NCBI RefSeq assembly: GCF_020026455.1
Contig: NZ_JAHHQJ010000018.1
Coordinates: 1-64,000 of the forward strand
Length of the DNA: 64,000 nucleotides
Direction of reading: 5' to 3'
DNA from: Alistipes sp.
Lineage (GTDB): Bacteria > Bacteroidota > Bacteroidia > Bacteroidales > Rikenellaceae
A program made the translations under genes and the position numbers. Of the stretch, positions 18,617-27,656 are shown in pieces (within the stretch, counting starts at the first letter, position 1; each line of letters starts with the position of its first letter). The notes under the pieces were generated by a model. The model did not search any database and was not told the origin of the DNA. It worked only from the letters and a program-made list of their open reading frames with translations.

Positions 18617-19405
18617 ATGACGGGTTTGCGCAAACGGGTGACGGTCGCTTTTCTGAGCATCGTCTGCCTGCTGTTTTTTTCGGGTATGGTCTCGTTTCTC
18701 GAATTGAGCCATTTGAGTCGGGATACGGGCGAGATTCTCAAGGCCAACAAGCGGAATATCGAGCTGGCCAAGGAGATGCTCGATGCTGCACATGAGCAGA
18801 ATATCGCGTTGATCCGCCTTTCGGTTTTCGGCGACAGATCCTGCGACAGCCTTTGCCGCAAGAGCATGGAGCGGCTCGAAAACACGTTGCTCGTGGCCCA
18901 GAACGAGGCCCTCGAGAAGTCGTTCCTCGATTCGCTGGCCTTCGCCACAACCGAGCTGCGCCTCGTGACGGACAACTACCTGGCTTTCGGGGGTGTAGCC
19001 CGTGCCGATGAGCCGGTGGGCCTGCGTCCCGATTCGCTGGGCGGCAAGTGGTACAGCGAAGAGTACCAGGCTCTTTACGGCCGCCTTACGGCCGCCATCA
19101 AGAGTTACATGACCTCGACGCAGAGTTCGCTGGTTCCGCGCGCCGAGCAGATGAAGAAAAACGCCTACCGCGCCGTGACGCCCGTGCTGATCTCGCTGGC
19201 CGTGATGATCGCCATCGTGCTGATGCTCTTTTACTTCATGTCGGTCTACTGCGTGACGCCCATCGAGCGGATGAACAAGGGACTGGGCGACTGGCTCTCG
19301 TTCCGCGTGCCCTTCGCCGTGAAGGGCGACTTCAAGGACGAGGTGCTCGAACTCAAGGAGAAGATCGAGACGCTGATCAACATTTCCAAACAGACCAAAT
19401 CCTGA
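18617..19405 (+). CDS. HAMP-domain membrane protein without output domain
   Basis: 262 residues. TM1 at about 8-28, a 160-residue helical periplasmic sensor (four-helix-bundle MCP type with long heptad patterns), TM2 at about 186-211, then a HAMP linker (TPIERMNKGLGDWLSFRVP...EVLELKEKIETLIN) ending 15 residues later. There is no kinase, cyclase or MCP domain after it. The next gene, trkH, starts 7 nt downstream, so the two are co-expressed. It may regulate TrkH or act with a separate partner (inference). Confidence 0.85.
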   Translation: MTGLRKRVTVAFLSIVCLLFFSGMVSFLELSHLSRDTGEILKANKRNIELAKEMLDAAHEQNIALIRLSVFGDRSCDSLCRKSMERLENTLLVAQNEALEKSFLDSLAFATTELRLVTDNYLAFGGVARADEPVGLRPDSLGGKWYSEEYQALYGRLTAAIKSYMTSTQSSLVPRAEQMKKNAYRAVTPVLISLAVMIAIVLMLFYFMSVYCVTPIERMNKGLGDWLSFRVPFAVKGDFKDEVLELKEKIETLINISKQTKS

Positions 19406-19412
19406 TGCGCTT

Positions 19413-20858
19413 ATGCGGGTAGACGTGGTTTTACGCTATATCGGGGTCGTGATGCTCTTCTTCGCGATGTTCATGCTGCTCTCGGCGGGAATCTCCTACC
19501 TGAGCGGCATGGATTCGGCATTCTATCCCCTGCTGCTCTCTTCGCTGCTTACGGCCCTGCTGGGCGCCTTCCCGCTGATCTTCGTGGGCAAGCGCGAGCA
19601 GATTACCAACAAGGAGGGGTTCTGCATCGTCGTCGGGGCGTGGCTCGTGGCCTGCGTCGTGTCGATGTTCCCCTATCTGATCTGGGGCGGGGAGTTCTCG
19701 CTGGTCAACGCCTGGTTCGAAAGCGTCTCGGGGCTTACGACCACCGGATCGACGATCCTGAATGATGTCGAGGCCCTGCCCCGCGGATTGCAGTTCTGGC
19801 GTATGTCGTCGACGTGGATCGGCGGTATGGGCGTGGTGATGTTCGCACTGGTGGTCCTGCCGTCGATGGGGCGCAGCAAGATGACGCTCTCCAACGTGGA
19901 ACTTTCGACGATGGCCAAGGATAACTACCGCTACCGTTCGCAGATCATCGTGCAGATCCTGCTGGTGGTCTACGTGGGGCTTACTGTGCTGTCGACCGTG
20001 CTGCTCAAGATGGCGGGCATGAACTGGTTCGACGCCCTGTGCCACGCCATGTCGGCCTGCGCCACGAGCGGATTCTCGACCAAGAACGCCAGTATCGCCT
20101 ACTTCAACAGTCCGGCGATCGACACGATTCTGATCTTCGCGATGGCCACGGCGGGCATCCATTTCGGACTGATCTACGCCACGGTGACGGGCCGGCGCAA
20201 CAACATCTTCCGCTCGGAGGTGACGCGCTGGTACTTCGGCGTGCTGTTGGCCGGCGGCGTGCTGATCGCCGTCAGCCTCTTCGCCGCGGAAATCTACCCC
20301 ACGCTGACCGCCTCGTTCCGCTATGCGATGTTCCAGTTCGTGTCGGTGGTGACCACGACGGGTTTCGCCACGGCCGATTCGAATACGTGGACTTCGTTTG
20401 CCGTCATCCTGCTGATTTTCGGTTCGATCGTCTGCGCCTGTGCCGGGTCCACGGCCGGCGGTATCAAGGTCAACCGTCTGGTGCTGGCCGGGAAGATGAT
20501 GCGCACGCGGCTGCGGCAGCAGCAGCACCCCAATGCCATCATCCGCATCCGTCTCGACGGTGTCATTCAGGAGAACGAGGCCCTGCACACGGTGATGACC
20601 TTTATCGTCACCTACCTGATGCTCATACTCGCCGGCACGGTCTTCGGGACGATGCTCGGCATTGATCTGACGACCAGTTTCACCGGGTCGGTGGCCTCGT
20701 TGGGCAATGTCGGCCCCGGATTCGGGGAGCTCGGCTCGATGGACAATTTCTCGGCGATGCCCACGGCGTTCAAGGTCTCCAATTCGCTGCTGATGTTGCT
20801 GGGGCGTCTGGAGATTTTCGGACTCATACAGATTTTTTTCATTAAATGGTGGAGGTAA
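19413..20858 (+). CDS. trkH: TrkH family potassium uptake channel protein
   Basis: 481 residues, multi-spanning inner-membrane protein. The four pore-loop filters can be read as TTTGSTIL, SACATSGFSTK, VTTTGFATAD and GNVGPGFGE. This is the K+ translocating subunit, which normally needs cytoplasmic TrkA; no trkA is visible in the window. It follows the HAMP protein by 7 nt, and its last codons overlap the upstream region of the SPOR-like gene. Confidence 0.95.
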   Translation: MRVDVVLRYIGVVMLFFAMFMLLSAGISYLSGMDSAFYPLLLSSLLTALLGAFPLIFVGKREQITNKEGFCIVVGAWLVACVVSMFPYLIWGGEFSLVNAWFESVSGLTTTGSTILNDVEALPRGLQFWRMSSTWIGGMGVVMFALVVLPSMGRSKMTLSNVELSTMAKDNYRYRSQIIVQILLVVYVGLTVLSTVLLKMAGMNWFDALCHAMSACATSGFSTKNASIAYFNSPAIDTILIFAMATAGIHFGLIYATVTGRRNNIFRSEVTRWYFGVLLAGGVLIAVSLFAAEIYPTLTASFRYAMFQFVSVVTTTGFATADSNTWTSFAVILLIFGSIVCACAGSTAGGIKVNRLVLAGKMMRTRLRQQQHPNAIIRIRLDGVIQENEALHTVMTFIVTYLMLILAGTVFGTMLGIDLTTSFTGSVASLGNVGPGFGELGSMDNFSAMPTAFKVSNSLLMLLGRLEIFGLIQIFFIKWWR

Positions 20859-20866
20859 CCCAAACT

Positions 20867-22414
20867 ATGTTTCGCAGGATTGTCATATACGCGCTGGGTA
20901 CGGTTTTCTTGATCGCCGGCGGAGTGCGGGCGCAGCAGCCCGAGGTCGAAGCCCGCATTGCGGGGCTGGAGGGGAATGCCGAGTACATGTCGCTGCTCCG
21001 CGAGGATGCGCAGCTGCAGATACGCGAGGATTCGATCGTCAACGCCGTGGAGCGCATGCGCCGGCAGTTGCGCGAGGATCCGGGCAAGCGGCAGCAGTAT
21101 TCGCAGGAGATTTTGCAGCTCGAAAGCCGGATTTTCGAAATCCGCAACGCCAAGGGCCGCCTGATCGACCGGATCAACACCATCGAGCAGGAGTGGGTGC
21201 TGGCCAGCCTGAACGGCGCGGCGCAGCAGCCTGCGGAGTCCGCCGAAAGGAGCCCTGCGGAGGCGATCCCCGACTCGCTGAAGGTCCGCAACCTGGTGGA
21301 CAACCTCTATTTCCGCGAACACCTCCCGGCGGAGGATTATGCGGCCCTGCGCGATGCGCAGCGGCAGGAGATGCTGGCCGTGGACTATGTCAGCCGTTAT
21401 TTCGCCAACCACGGCACGCTGACCGAGCTGGCCGAAACCTACGCCGCCGTGCAGACCGAGGCCGAGGCCATGGAGATCTTCGAGCGTTACAATGCCTTGC
21501 AGGGGGTGAACCGCGCACTGGCCGACTCGCTCGCCGCGACGTGGAACTTCATTTTCGACAACAAGAGCTATGCCTACGGCTATCTGCTCGACAAGATGGG
21601 CGAGGAGCAGGTGCTCGTCCGCGAGGAGGAGGCGCTTTCGGAAGCCTCGCGCCAGCTGGCGGCCCTACAGGGCGAGACGGCTTCGGATGCCGTGGCGGAC
21701 TATTTCCTGCGCAAGCGGGTCGTCGTCGACTATGAGGCTGCCGTGGCTGAAGTGCTGGCGCTGGATGCCGCACGCGATTCGCTGCGCGGCGTTGCGGCGC
21801 AGCTCGGGTCCATCGACTACCGCCTGCCGAAGGTCGAGGTCGCCGAGCGCTACTTCCTCGACTACGACAGCGTGGCCTTCTCGTCGAAGCCGGTGTACAC
21901 CTACCAGAATCCCATTCCCGAGTGCCGGGTCTATGCCAACGGCACGATCTACCGCATCCTGCTCGGAACGTTCAACTCCAAGCGTGCCGCCGCAACCTTC
22001 CGGGGTACCCATCCGCTCTTCTACCTGGTCAACGACGCGGGCAAGTGGTGCTACTATGCGGGCGGATTCGCCACGCTGGACGAGGCCGAAGCGGCGCAGG
22101 GGCTGCTGAAAAAGCGTGGGTTCGTGCGTCCCGAAATCGTGGTGTGGACCGACGGCACGGCCCGCAACCTTTCGATCGACTCCGAAGCGGCGCAAGTCAC
22201 CTATCGGGTCGAGATCTCCGGGACCGATGCCCTGTCGGACGACGTGAAGGACGTGATTGCCGCAACGGGCGAAGGCTACGAACTTTCGCGTGTGGGCAAC
22301 TTGCTCTTCATCGTGGGGACTTTCGACGACAGGGCCGTCGCCGACCGGCTTGCCGAGTCGATTCGGCAGACGGATGCCGCACTGGAGGTGAAAGTCGCCG
22401 AAATAGCGGAATAA
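20867..22414 (+). CDS. Secreted SPOR-like domain protein
   Basis: 515 residues; start at MFRRIVIYALG, preceded by GGAGGT 10 nt upstream. Signal peptide residues 1-22. Residues ~25-330 are helical, rich in Ala/Glu/Arg. Two SPOR-like units follow: ~335-410 (YRILLGTFNSKRAAATFRG ... YYAGGFATLDEAEAA) and ~425-515 (TYRVEISG ... FIVGTFDDRAVADRLAESI). SPOR domains bind denuded peptidoglycan at division sites or act in lipoprotein assemblies. The exact role is unknown. It lies just after trkH. Confidence 0.8.
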   Translation: MFRRIVIYALGTVFLIAGGVRAQQPEVEARIAGLEGNAEYMSLLREDAQLQIREDSIVNAVERMRRQLREDPGKRQQYSQEILQLESRIFEIRNAKGRLIDRINTIEQEWVLASLNGAAQQPAESAERSPAEAIPDSLKVRNLVDNLYFREHLPAEDYAALRDAQRQEMLAVDYVSRYFANHGTLTELAETYAAVQTEAEAMEIFERYNALQGVNRALADSLAATWNFIFDNKSYAYGYLLDKMGEEQVLVREEEALSEASRQLAALQGETASDAVADYFLRKRVVVDYEAAVAEVLALDAARDSLRGVAAQLGSIDYRLPKVEVAERYFLDYDSVAFSSKPVYTYQNPIPECRVYANGTIYRILLGTFNSKRAAATFRGTHPLFYLVNDAGKWCYYAGGFATLDEAEAAQGLLKKRGFVRPEIVVWTDGTARNLSIDSEAAQVTYRVEISGTDALSDDVKDVIAATGEGYELSRVGNLLFIVGTFDDRAVADRLAESIRQTDAALEVKVAEIAE

Positions 22415-22500
22415 ATCGGAACCCGGATGAAATTTATTACGTATTTCGTCCGGGTTTCTGATTTTTTTGCCTATCTTTATTGCAATATTCTACAAGCCTT

Positions 22501-22971
22501 ATGGAGATGTTCTATATTGTATTGCTCGTTTTTTTCGGTCTGCTGTTTCTGGTGGCCGAATTGATCCTGCTTCCCGGGGTGTCGATCGGGGCCGTGCTGG
22601 CATTGGTCTGTTACGGCAGCTCGGTCTACCTCGCCTTTCGAGATTTCGGCCCCGTGACGGGGGCTATCGTCGTTGCTATCATCCTCGTCCTGTCGGTCGT
22701 CGTCACCGTTGTCTCGCTGCGGGCCAAGACCTGGCAGCGCTTCTCGCTCAAGCAGGAGATCCGCTCCTCGTCGATGCCCGTCATCCCGGCCGAGGAGCTG
22801 CAGATCGGCGACCGGGGCGTGACCCTCTCGCGGCTCTCCCCGATGGGCAAGGTCGAAATCGCAGGCCGCACCTACGAAGCCAAGTCGCAGGGTGCCTATG
22901 TCGACCAGCAGTGCGAGGTCGAGGTCGTGGGATTCGAGAATTTCAGTGTCATCGTAAAAACAATCAAATAA
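22501..22971 (+). CDS. NfeD-like membrane protein
   Basis: 156 residues; start at MEMFYIVLL (an alternative start lies two codons on). Two to three membrane helices (about 3-75) are followed by a small OB-fold (GDRGVTLSRLSPMGKVEIAGRTYEA ... CEVEVVGFENFSVIVK), the NfeD arrangement. It is paired with floA 8 nt downstream, the usual NfeD-flotillin pair that forms functional membrane microdomains. Confidence 0.92.
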   Translation: MEMFYIVLLVFFGLLFLVAELILLPGVSIGAVLALVCYGSSVYLAFRDFGPVTGAIVVAIILVLSVVVTVVSLRAKTWQRFSLKQEIRSSSMPVIPAEELQIGDRGVTLSRLSPMGKVEIAGRTYEAKSQGAYVDQQCEVEVVGFENFSVIVKTIK

Positions 22972-22979
22972 GCTAAATT

Positions 22980-23951
22980 ATGGATTTTCAGGGTGGAATG
23001 ATCGTGTTGATCGTTTTCGTGAGCCTTTTTGCGATCTGGCTCCTCTTCTATTTTATTCCGGTGGGACTGTGGTTCTCGGCCTTGGTGTCGGGCGTGCGCA
23101 TCAGCCTGCTGCAACTGGTGCTGATGCGTTGGCGCAAGGTCCCGCCTTCGACCATCGTCTCGTCGATGATCGAGAGCTCGAAAGCCGGACTGACCCTCAA
23201 TCCCAACGAGCTGGAGGCCCACTACCTCGCCGGCGGCAACGTCACGAACGTGGTGCACGCGCTGGTTTCGGCCCAGAAGGCCAACATCATGCTGGATTTC
23301 AAGATGGCAACGGCCATCGACCTGGCGGGCCGCGACGTGTTCGAGGCCGTGCAGATGTCGGTAAACCCCAAGGTGATCAACACCCCTCCTGTGGCTGCCG
23401 TGGCCAAGGACGGCATCCAGCTGATCGCTAAGGCCCGCGTCACGGTACGTGCCAACATCAAGCAGCTGGTCGGCGGTGCCGGCGAGGAGACCGTGCTGGC
23501 GAGGGTCGGCGAGGGTATCGTTTCGTCGATCGGCTCGGCCGCGTCGCATAAGATCGTGCTCGAAAATCCCGACTCCATTTCGCGGGTGGTGCTCGAAAAG
23601 GGGCTCGACGCCGGAACGGCCTTCGAAATCCTCTCGATCGATATCGCCGATATCGACGTGGGCAAGAACATCGGCGCCCAGCTGCAGATGGATCAGGCGC
23701 AGGCCGACAAGAACATCGCCCAGGCGAAAGCCGAGGAGCGGCGTGCGATGGCCGTGGCTCTCGAGCAGGAGAACAAGGCCAAGGCACAGGATGCCCGCGC
23801 CAAGGTGATTCTCGCCGAGGCCGAAGTGCCGCTGGCCATGGCCGAGGCGTTCCGCAACGGCAATCTGGGTGTGATGGACTACTACAAGATGAAGAACGTC
23901 ATGGCCGATACGCAGATGCGTGAGACCATTGCCAGACCCGAGAAGAAATAG
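22980..23951 (+). CDS. floA: Flotillin-like protein FloA (UPF0365)
   Basis: 323 residues. A short N-terminal membrane hairpin (about 7-45) is followed by an SPFH/PHB-like domain ([32 protein letters not shown]) and an Ala/Glu-rich coiled tail ([23 protein letters not shown]). It scaffolds membrane microdomains in the inner membrane. Length and sequence are fully typical. It is translationally close to the NfeD-like gene. Confidence 0.96.
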   Translation: MDFQGGMIVLIVFVSLFAIWLLFYFIPVGLWFSALVSGVRISLLQLVLMRWRKVPPSTIVSSMIESSKAGLTLNPNELEAHYLAGGNVTNVVHALVSAQKANIMLDFKMATAIDLAGRDVFEAVQMSVNPKVINTPPVAAVAKDGIQLIAKARVTVRANIKQLVGGAGEETVLARVGEGIVSSIGSAASHKIVLENPDSISRVVLEKGLDAGTAFEILSIDIADIDVGKNIGAQLQMDQAQADKNIAQAKAEERRAMAVALEQENKAKAQDARAKVILAEAEVPLAMAEAFRNGNLGVMDYYKMKNVMADTQMRETIARPEKK

Positions 23952-24019
23952 TTTTGACGGATTTGTTATCCGGGGGTTCGCGTCGAGCGGCCCCTTTTTT
24001 GTAAAAGATTCCTGCGGTT

Positions 24020-24838
24020 ATGAGAAAGTACCTTTTGATTTTGCTTTTCGTCCTTGCCGCGGCGGGAGCCTCCGCTGCGCAGATCGACACGGTGGCGGTT
24101 TTCAGCACGAAGATGCAGCGCGAAATTCCGGCGCTGGTCGTGGTCCCCGATGCGGGTGTCGGGCAGCGCATGCCCGTGCTCTACCTGCTGCATGGTTTCA
24201 GCGGCTCGTATACGGCGTGGCAGAGCATCACCGACCTGCGGCCGCTGGCCGATGCCTTCGGGATGATGATCGTCTGCCCCGACGGTGCGAACAGCTGGTA
24301 TTGGGACAGCCCCCTCGATCCGACGTCGCAGTTCGAGACCTTTGTGGCGCAGGAGCTGCCCGACTGGATCGACGCCTGCTACCGGACGATTCCTTCGCGC
24401 GAGGGCCGCGCCATCACGGGGCTGAGCATGGGCGGTCACGGCGCATTGTGGGTGGCGCTGCGCCACAAGGAGCGCTTCGGGGCTGCGGGATCGACCTCGG
24501 GAGGCGTGGACATCCGCCCTTTCCCCGATTCGTGGGAGATGAAGAAACAGCTGGGCGAACTGAGCGAGCATCCGGAACGCTGGGACGCGCATACGGTGAT
24601 CTGCGAGGCTGCTTCGCTTCGGGATGGCGAGCTGGCGCTGATCTTCGACTGCGGTTATCAGGATTTCTTCTATCAGGTGAATCTGAATCTCCACGAACAG
24701 CTGATGCGGCAGGGCGTGGGGCACGATTTTCTGGTGCGCCCCGGAGCGCACAACGCGGCCTACTGGTCCACATCGCTCCCCTTCCAGATGCTGTTCTTCC
24801 AGCGCTGGTTCGTCCGGAATGCCCCCGACCGGAAGTGA
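24020..24838 (+). CDS. Secreted alpha/beta-hydrolase esterase (esterase D / XynC-like)
   Basis: 272 residues with a signal peptide (1-20, ending GASAA). LYLLHGFSGSY is the oxyanion region, the nucleophile is S136 in GLSMGGHGA, and the acid and histidine are probably in FDCGYQDFFY and RPGAHNAAYW. Family members are acetyl- or feruloyl-type esterases, so a carbohydrate-ester or small-ester substrate is likely. It starts 68 nt after floA. Confidence 0.9.
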   Translation: MRKYLLILLFVLAAAGASAAQIDTVAVFSTKMQREIPALVVVPDAGVGQRMPVLYLLHGFSGSYTAWQSITDLRPLADAFGMMIVCPDGANSWYWDSPLDPTSQFETFVAQELPDWIDACYRTIPSREGRAITGLSMGGHGALWVALRHKERFGAAGSTSGGVDIRPFPDSWEMKKQLGELSEHPERWDAHTVICEAASLRDGELALIFDCGYQDFFYQVNLNLHEQLMRQGVGHDFLVRPGAHNAAYWSTSLPFQMLFFQRWFVRNAPDRK

Positions 24839-25037
24839 TGGATTCGGGGCGGCGTGTGGCGTATGCCGGTGCTTCGGCCTCTGACGGGAGGGATGCAAGG
24901 CCGCTGGGGAGTTCTCCCGACGCCGCATATCCTGAGGGGCGGCATCCGCACCTGCGGCGCCTGGCTTCCGATGGTTGATGCCAGATGACCGACCGCCGGA
25001 CCGGTGCCATAACCCGCAACCGTGTCGGGAAGAGACA

Positions 25038-25063
25038 AAAGCGAGCCCTCGAGGGCTCGCTTT
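25038..25063. terminator. Bidirectional terminator between the esterase and CDGSH genes
   Basis: A perfect 26-nt palindrome, aaagcgagccctc followed by gagggctcgcttt, lies between convergent genes. The preceding 24839-25037 is GC-rich and shows no gene. Confidence 0.8.
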
Positions 25064-25077
25064 CGGTTGGTGCGGGG

Positions 25078-25890
25078 TCAATAGACCTCCTCGGGCAGCG
25101 TTTCGCCGACCGGTTCGCCTTCGAGGTTATCGCGCCATTTGATCCGGGCATGCGTGCCGTCGCAAAAGGGTTTGTTGGCCGATTGTCCGCAGCGGCATGC
25201 GACTACGCGGTTGCGGATTTCGTAGACGTGGCCGTCTTCGCGCCGCAGGGGAATGCCGCCCCGGATCCACAGACCGCCGCTGTCGCCGATGGTGACGTCC
25301 TCGATCAGTCCGAGGCTCGGCCTGAATCCGAATTCGTGGGGGCGCATCGTCTCGCGGTCCCATGCCGTCAGACGTCCGCCGGGGCACAGCGACGCCTCGC
25401 GGATGGCCAGCCGCCGCGCCTCGGGGTTCTCCGACTGCCCGGTGAGCGTCCACGCACCGCCCCCGGAGTGGCAGAAACGCGCGAAGACGCAGTATTTCGG
25501 ATTGTCGGTCAACGTGAGGGTCCCGCCTTCGACGGTTACGGCCTTATCGGTCCCGTCTTCGCTGGTTGCGCCTTCGCCGGTCCCGCCCTTGTCGGGTCGC
25601 GATTCGTCGGGCGCGGTGAGTGTCGGGTCCCAGACGGCTGTTTCGTGGCTCCCGTCGCAGTAAGGCTTGCGCTTCGAGGCTCCGCAGCGGCAGAGCGCCG
25701 TAGGTTCCGCCTCGGTCGGGAAGCGCCGCCCTTCCTGGAAATACCAGCTTTCGTTCTGCCCGTTGGGCATGATGAACTGCTCGGCCAGCGGCGGGCGTCC
25801 ATAGACCAGGTAGGGCCCTTTGTCGGTCACGGTGATGCTGAAGCGCTTCCCGGCGGGAGCACCTCCCGTTTCGATTTTCAATTTCGACAT
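25078..25890 (-). CDS. Double CDGSH iron-sulfur domain protein
   Basis: 270 residues. Two CDGSH [2Fe-2S] sites fit C-x-C-x2-S-x3-P-x-C-D-G-[ST]-H: C67/C69/C78/H82 (CRCGASKRKPYCDGSH), and a C-terminal CRCGQSANKPFCDGTH. Between them sit a low-complexity Gly/Asp/Glu/Thr linker (about 90-122) and a region with CVFARFCH resembling the divergent Fe-S domain found in such proteins. Its role is redox or cluster transfer; the partner is unknown. No neighbouring gene suggests a pathway. Confidence 0.9.
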   Translation of the reverse strand: MSKLKIETGGAPAGKRFSITVTDKGPYLVYGRPPLAEQFIMPNGQNESWYFQEGRRFPTEAEPTALCRCGASKRKPYCDGSHETAVWDPTLTAPDESRPDKGGTGEGATSEDGTDKAVTVEGGTLTLTDNPKYCVFARFCHSGGGAWTLTGQSENPEARRLAIREASLCPGGRLTAWDRETMRPHEFGFRPSLGLIEDVTIGDSGGLWIRGGIPLRREDGHVYEIRNRVVACRCGQSANKPFCDGTHARIKWRDNLEGEPVGETLPEEVY

Positions 25891-26023
25891 ACTATATGCG
25901 GTTCTGGTTCGTTAGGGAATAGGCGGCAATAATTGTTCCCAAATACGATTCTTGGAACGGGCATGAGGCTTTTATTCCGCTTTTTCGTCCCGTCGGTGCC
26001 GTGACGCTACTTTCGGGAGGGGA

Positions 26024-26037
26024 GGTTTTGCAAAACC
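26024..26037. other. 14-bp perfect palindrome upstream of the FISUMP lipoprotein promoter
   Basis: ggttttgcaaaacc, 15 nt before the -33 element. It is a candidate operator only; no matching copy was noticed elsewhere. Confidence 0.35.
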
Positions 26038-26051
26038 GGGCGCGATTTGGT

Positions 26052-26082
26052 TTTGCACCCGTCCGACTTTTTATTATCTTTG
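26052..26082 (+). promoter_or_regulatory. Candidate promoter for the first FISUMP lipoprotein
   Basis: TTTG (26052-26055), 19 nt, TATCTTTG (26075-26082), consensus on both elements, 31 nt before the ATG. Confidence 0.75.
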
Positions 26083-26113
26083 CCGTTGATTTTGAAACTG
26101 GAATGAGAAAAAA

Positions 26114-27556
26114 ATGAGCTATATGAAAAGATTTGCAGGCTTGGTTTGTGCGGTTGCTGCCGTTGTTTTTTTCGCTTCGTGCAGCAAAGACAAGGAGTCG
26201 GGAACGGTCGCGTTCGATTCTCGGACCGTTTTCCTCGATGAGGGCGCCGAAGTGACGGTGGGATTTTCGGCCACCAATATCGAGAATTTCTGGATAACCG
26301 GCAAACCCACGGGCTGGAAAGACCCCGTTATCGACGCGGCCAACCGCACCATTACGATCTTCGCTCCCGAGAAGATCGACGGCAAGGATGTCGTAAAGAC
26401 GGGTTCGGTGACCCTGGTGGGCAAGGTGTACGGCGGATCGACGGCTTCGGCGACGCTTTTCGTGGGCGTGGTCGACACCGAGGATTTGAGCGGCAAGCCG
26501 GCCAACAGCTATCTGCTCAACAGGAAGGAGACCAACTACCTGATCGATGCCTCGTACAAGGGTGACCTGAGCGAGGAGGCGATCACTTCGGTCGATGTCG
26601 TTTGGCAGAGCACGTCGGATCTGATCCAGCACCTGGAGTTGAAAGACGGCAAAGTGTCGTTCTTCGTGGCGGCCGACAGCGACGACAAGGACAAGATCCG
26701 GGAGGGAAATGCCGTGATCGGAGGCTATGGCGCCGGCGGCACGTTGATCTGGAGCTGGCACATCTGGGTTGCGGACTACAATCCCGACGCCGAGGGCGGC
26801 ACGGTCGATTTCAACGGTTATTCGATGATGACCCGCAACCTCGGGGCGCTGGCTTCCGACATCTCGTCGCAGGAGAAGATCCTCGCCTCGTACGGACTTT
26901 ACTACCAGTGGGGCCGTAAGGACCCCTTCATCGGTCCGTCCACCTACAACGCCAGCAACGGGACATCGGCCGGCATGTACAACGGCAGCGGCAGCCGCGT
27001 CTACCTGCAGACGGCAGCTTCGAGCGCCGAGACCGGCACGGAGGCTTACGCCGTGCAGCACCCGCTGACCTTCATCACGGGCGTCTCCGGCTCGGAGAAC
27101 GACTGGCTCTGGGGCACACATACTGTCGATTTGTGGTCCGATTCGAAGAAGAGCGTCTACGACCCCTGCCCCCATGGCTGGCGGGTGGCTCCGTCGGCCG
27201 TGTTCGACGGACTGAACCTCGCGAAGAGCCCCACGGCGGCCGATGCCGACAAATTCGGCTGGGAGCTGACCGATGCGCAGGGCACCTCGTCGCTGTTTAT
27301 CGGCGCAGGACGCCGCCGTTACGACAACAGCACGATCCTGAACATCTACAACCCGGTTGTGGCAACTGCGCGCAGCGTGGCCGAGGAGGCGCAGCCCTGG
27401 GAGGGCCTTTATTGGACCTCCGGGACGCTGTCGGGAGCTGAAGCCCCGGCCTTCCACTTCTGGTTCGAGAAGAAAACCTCGGGCGGAGGTCTCAAAAACA
27501 AGGTTCCCTATGCGCGTGCCAACGGCATGTCGGTACGCTGCGTGCGGGAGCAATAG
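26114..27556 (+). CDS. FISUMP-domain surface lipoprotein
   Basis: 480 residues (an ATG three codons later is an alternative start). The lipoprotein signal ends at FFASCSKDK, so the protein is membrane-anchored and probably surface-exposed. Residues ~25-230 look like immunoglobulin-like beta domains. The C-terminal half carries the Fibrobacter succinogenes major paralogous (FISUMP) domain pattern: MTRNLGALASD, YYQWGRKDPFIG, YDPCPHGWRVAPS, GLYWTSG and a terminal GMSVRCVRE. Such proteins are common in Bacteroidales envelopes and their function is unknown. A strong terminator follows. Confidence 0.88.
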   Translation: MSYMKRFAGLVCAVAAVVFFASCSKDKESGTVAFDSRTVFLDEGAEVTVGFSATNIENFWITGKPTGWKDPVIDAANRTITIFAPEKIDGKDVVKTGSVTLVGKVYGGSTASATLFVGVVDTEDLSGKPANSYLLNRKETNYLIDASYKGDLSEEAITSVDVVWQSTSDLIQHLELKDGKVSFFVAADSDDKDKIREGNAVIGGYGAGGTLIWSWHIWVADYNPDAEGGTVDFNGYSMMTRNLGALASDISSQEKILASYGLYYQWGRKDPFIGPSTYNASNGTSAGMYNGSGSRVYLQTAASSAETGTEAYAVQHPLTFITGVSGSENDWLWGTHTVDLWSDSKKSVYDPCPHGWRVAPSAVFDGLNLAKSPTAADADKFGWELTDAQGTSSLFIGAGRRRYDNSTILNIYNPVVATARSVAEEAQPWEGLYWTSGTLSGAEAPAFHFWFEKKTSGGGLKNKVPYARANGMSVRCVREQ

Positions 27557-27575
27557 GAGCATCGGAACGAAATCG

Positions 27576-27613
27576 AACGACGGACCGGCCTTGACGCCGG
27601 TCCGTCGTTCGTT
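27576..27613 (+). terminator. Intrinsic terminator after the FISUMP lipoprotein
   Basis: 14-bp perfect arms aacgacggaccggc (27576-27589) and gccggtccgtcgtt (27596-27609), loop cttgac, with a weak T tract. Confidence 0.75.
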
Positions 27614-27656
27614 TGGTACAACAGTTGCAGGAATCGGGGTACTAAAATCCTCAATC

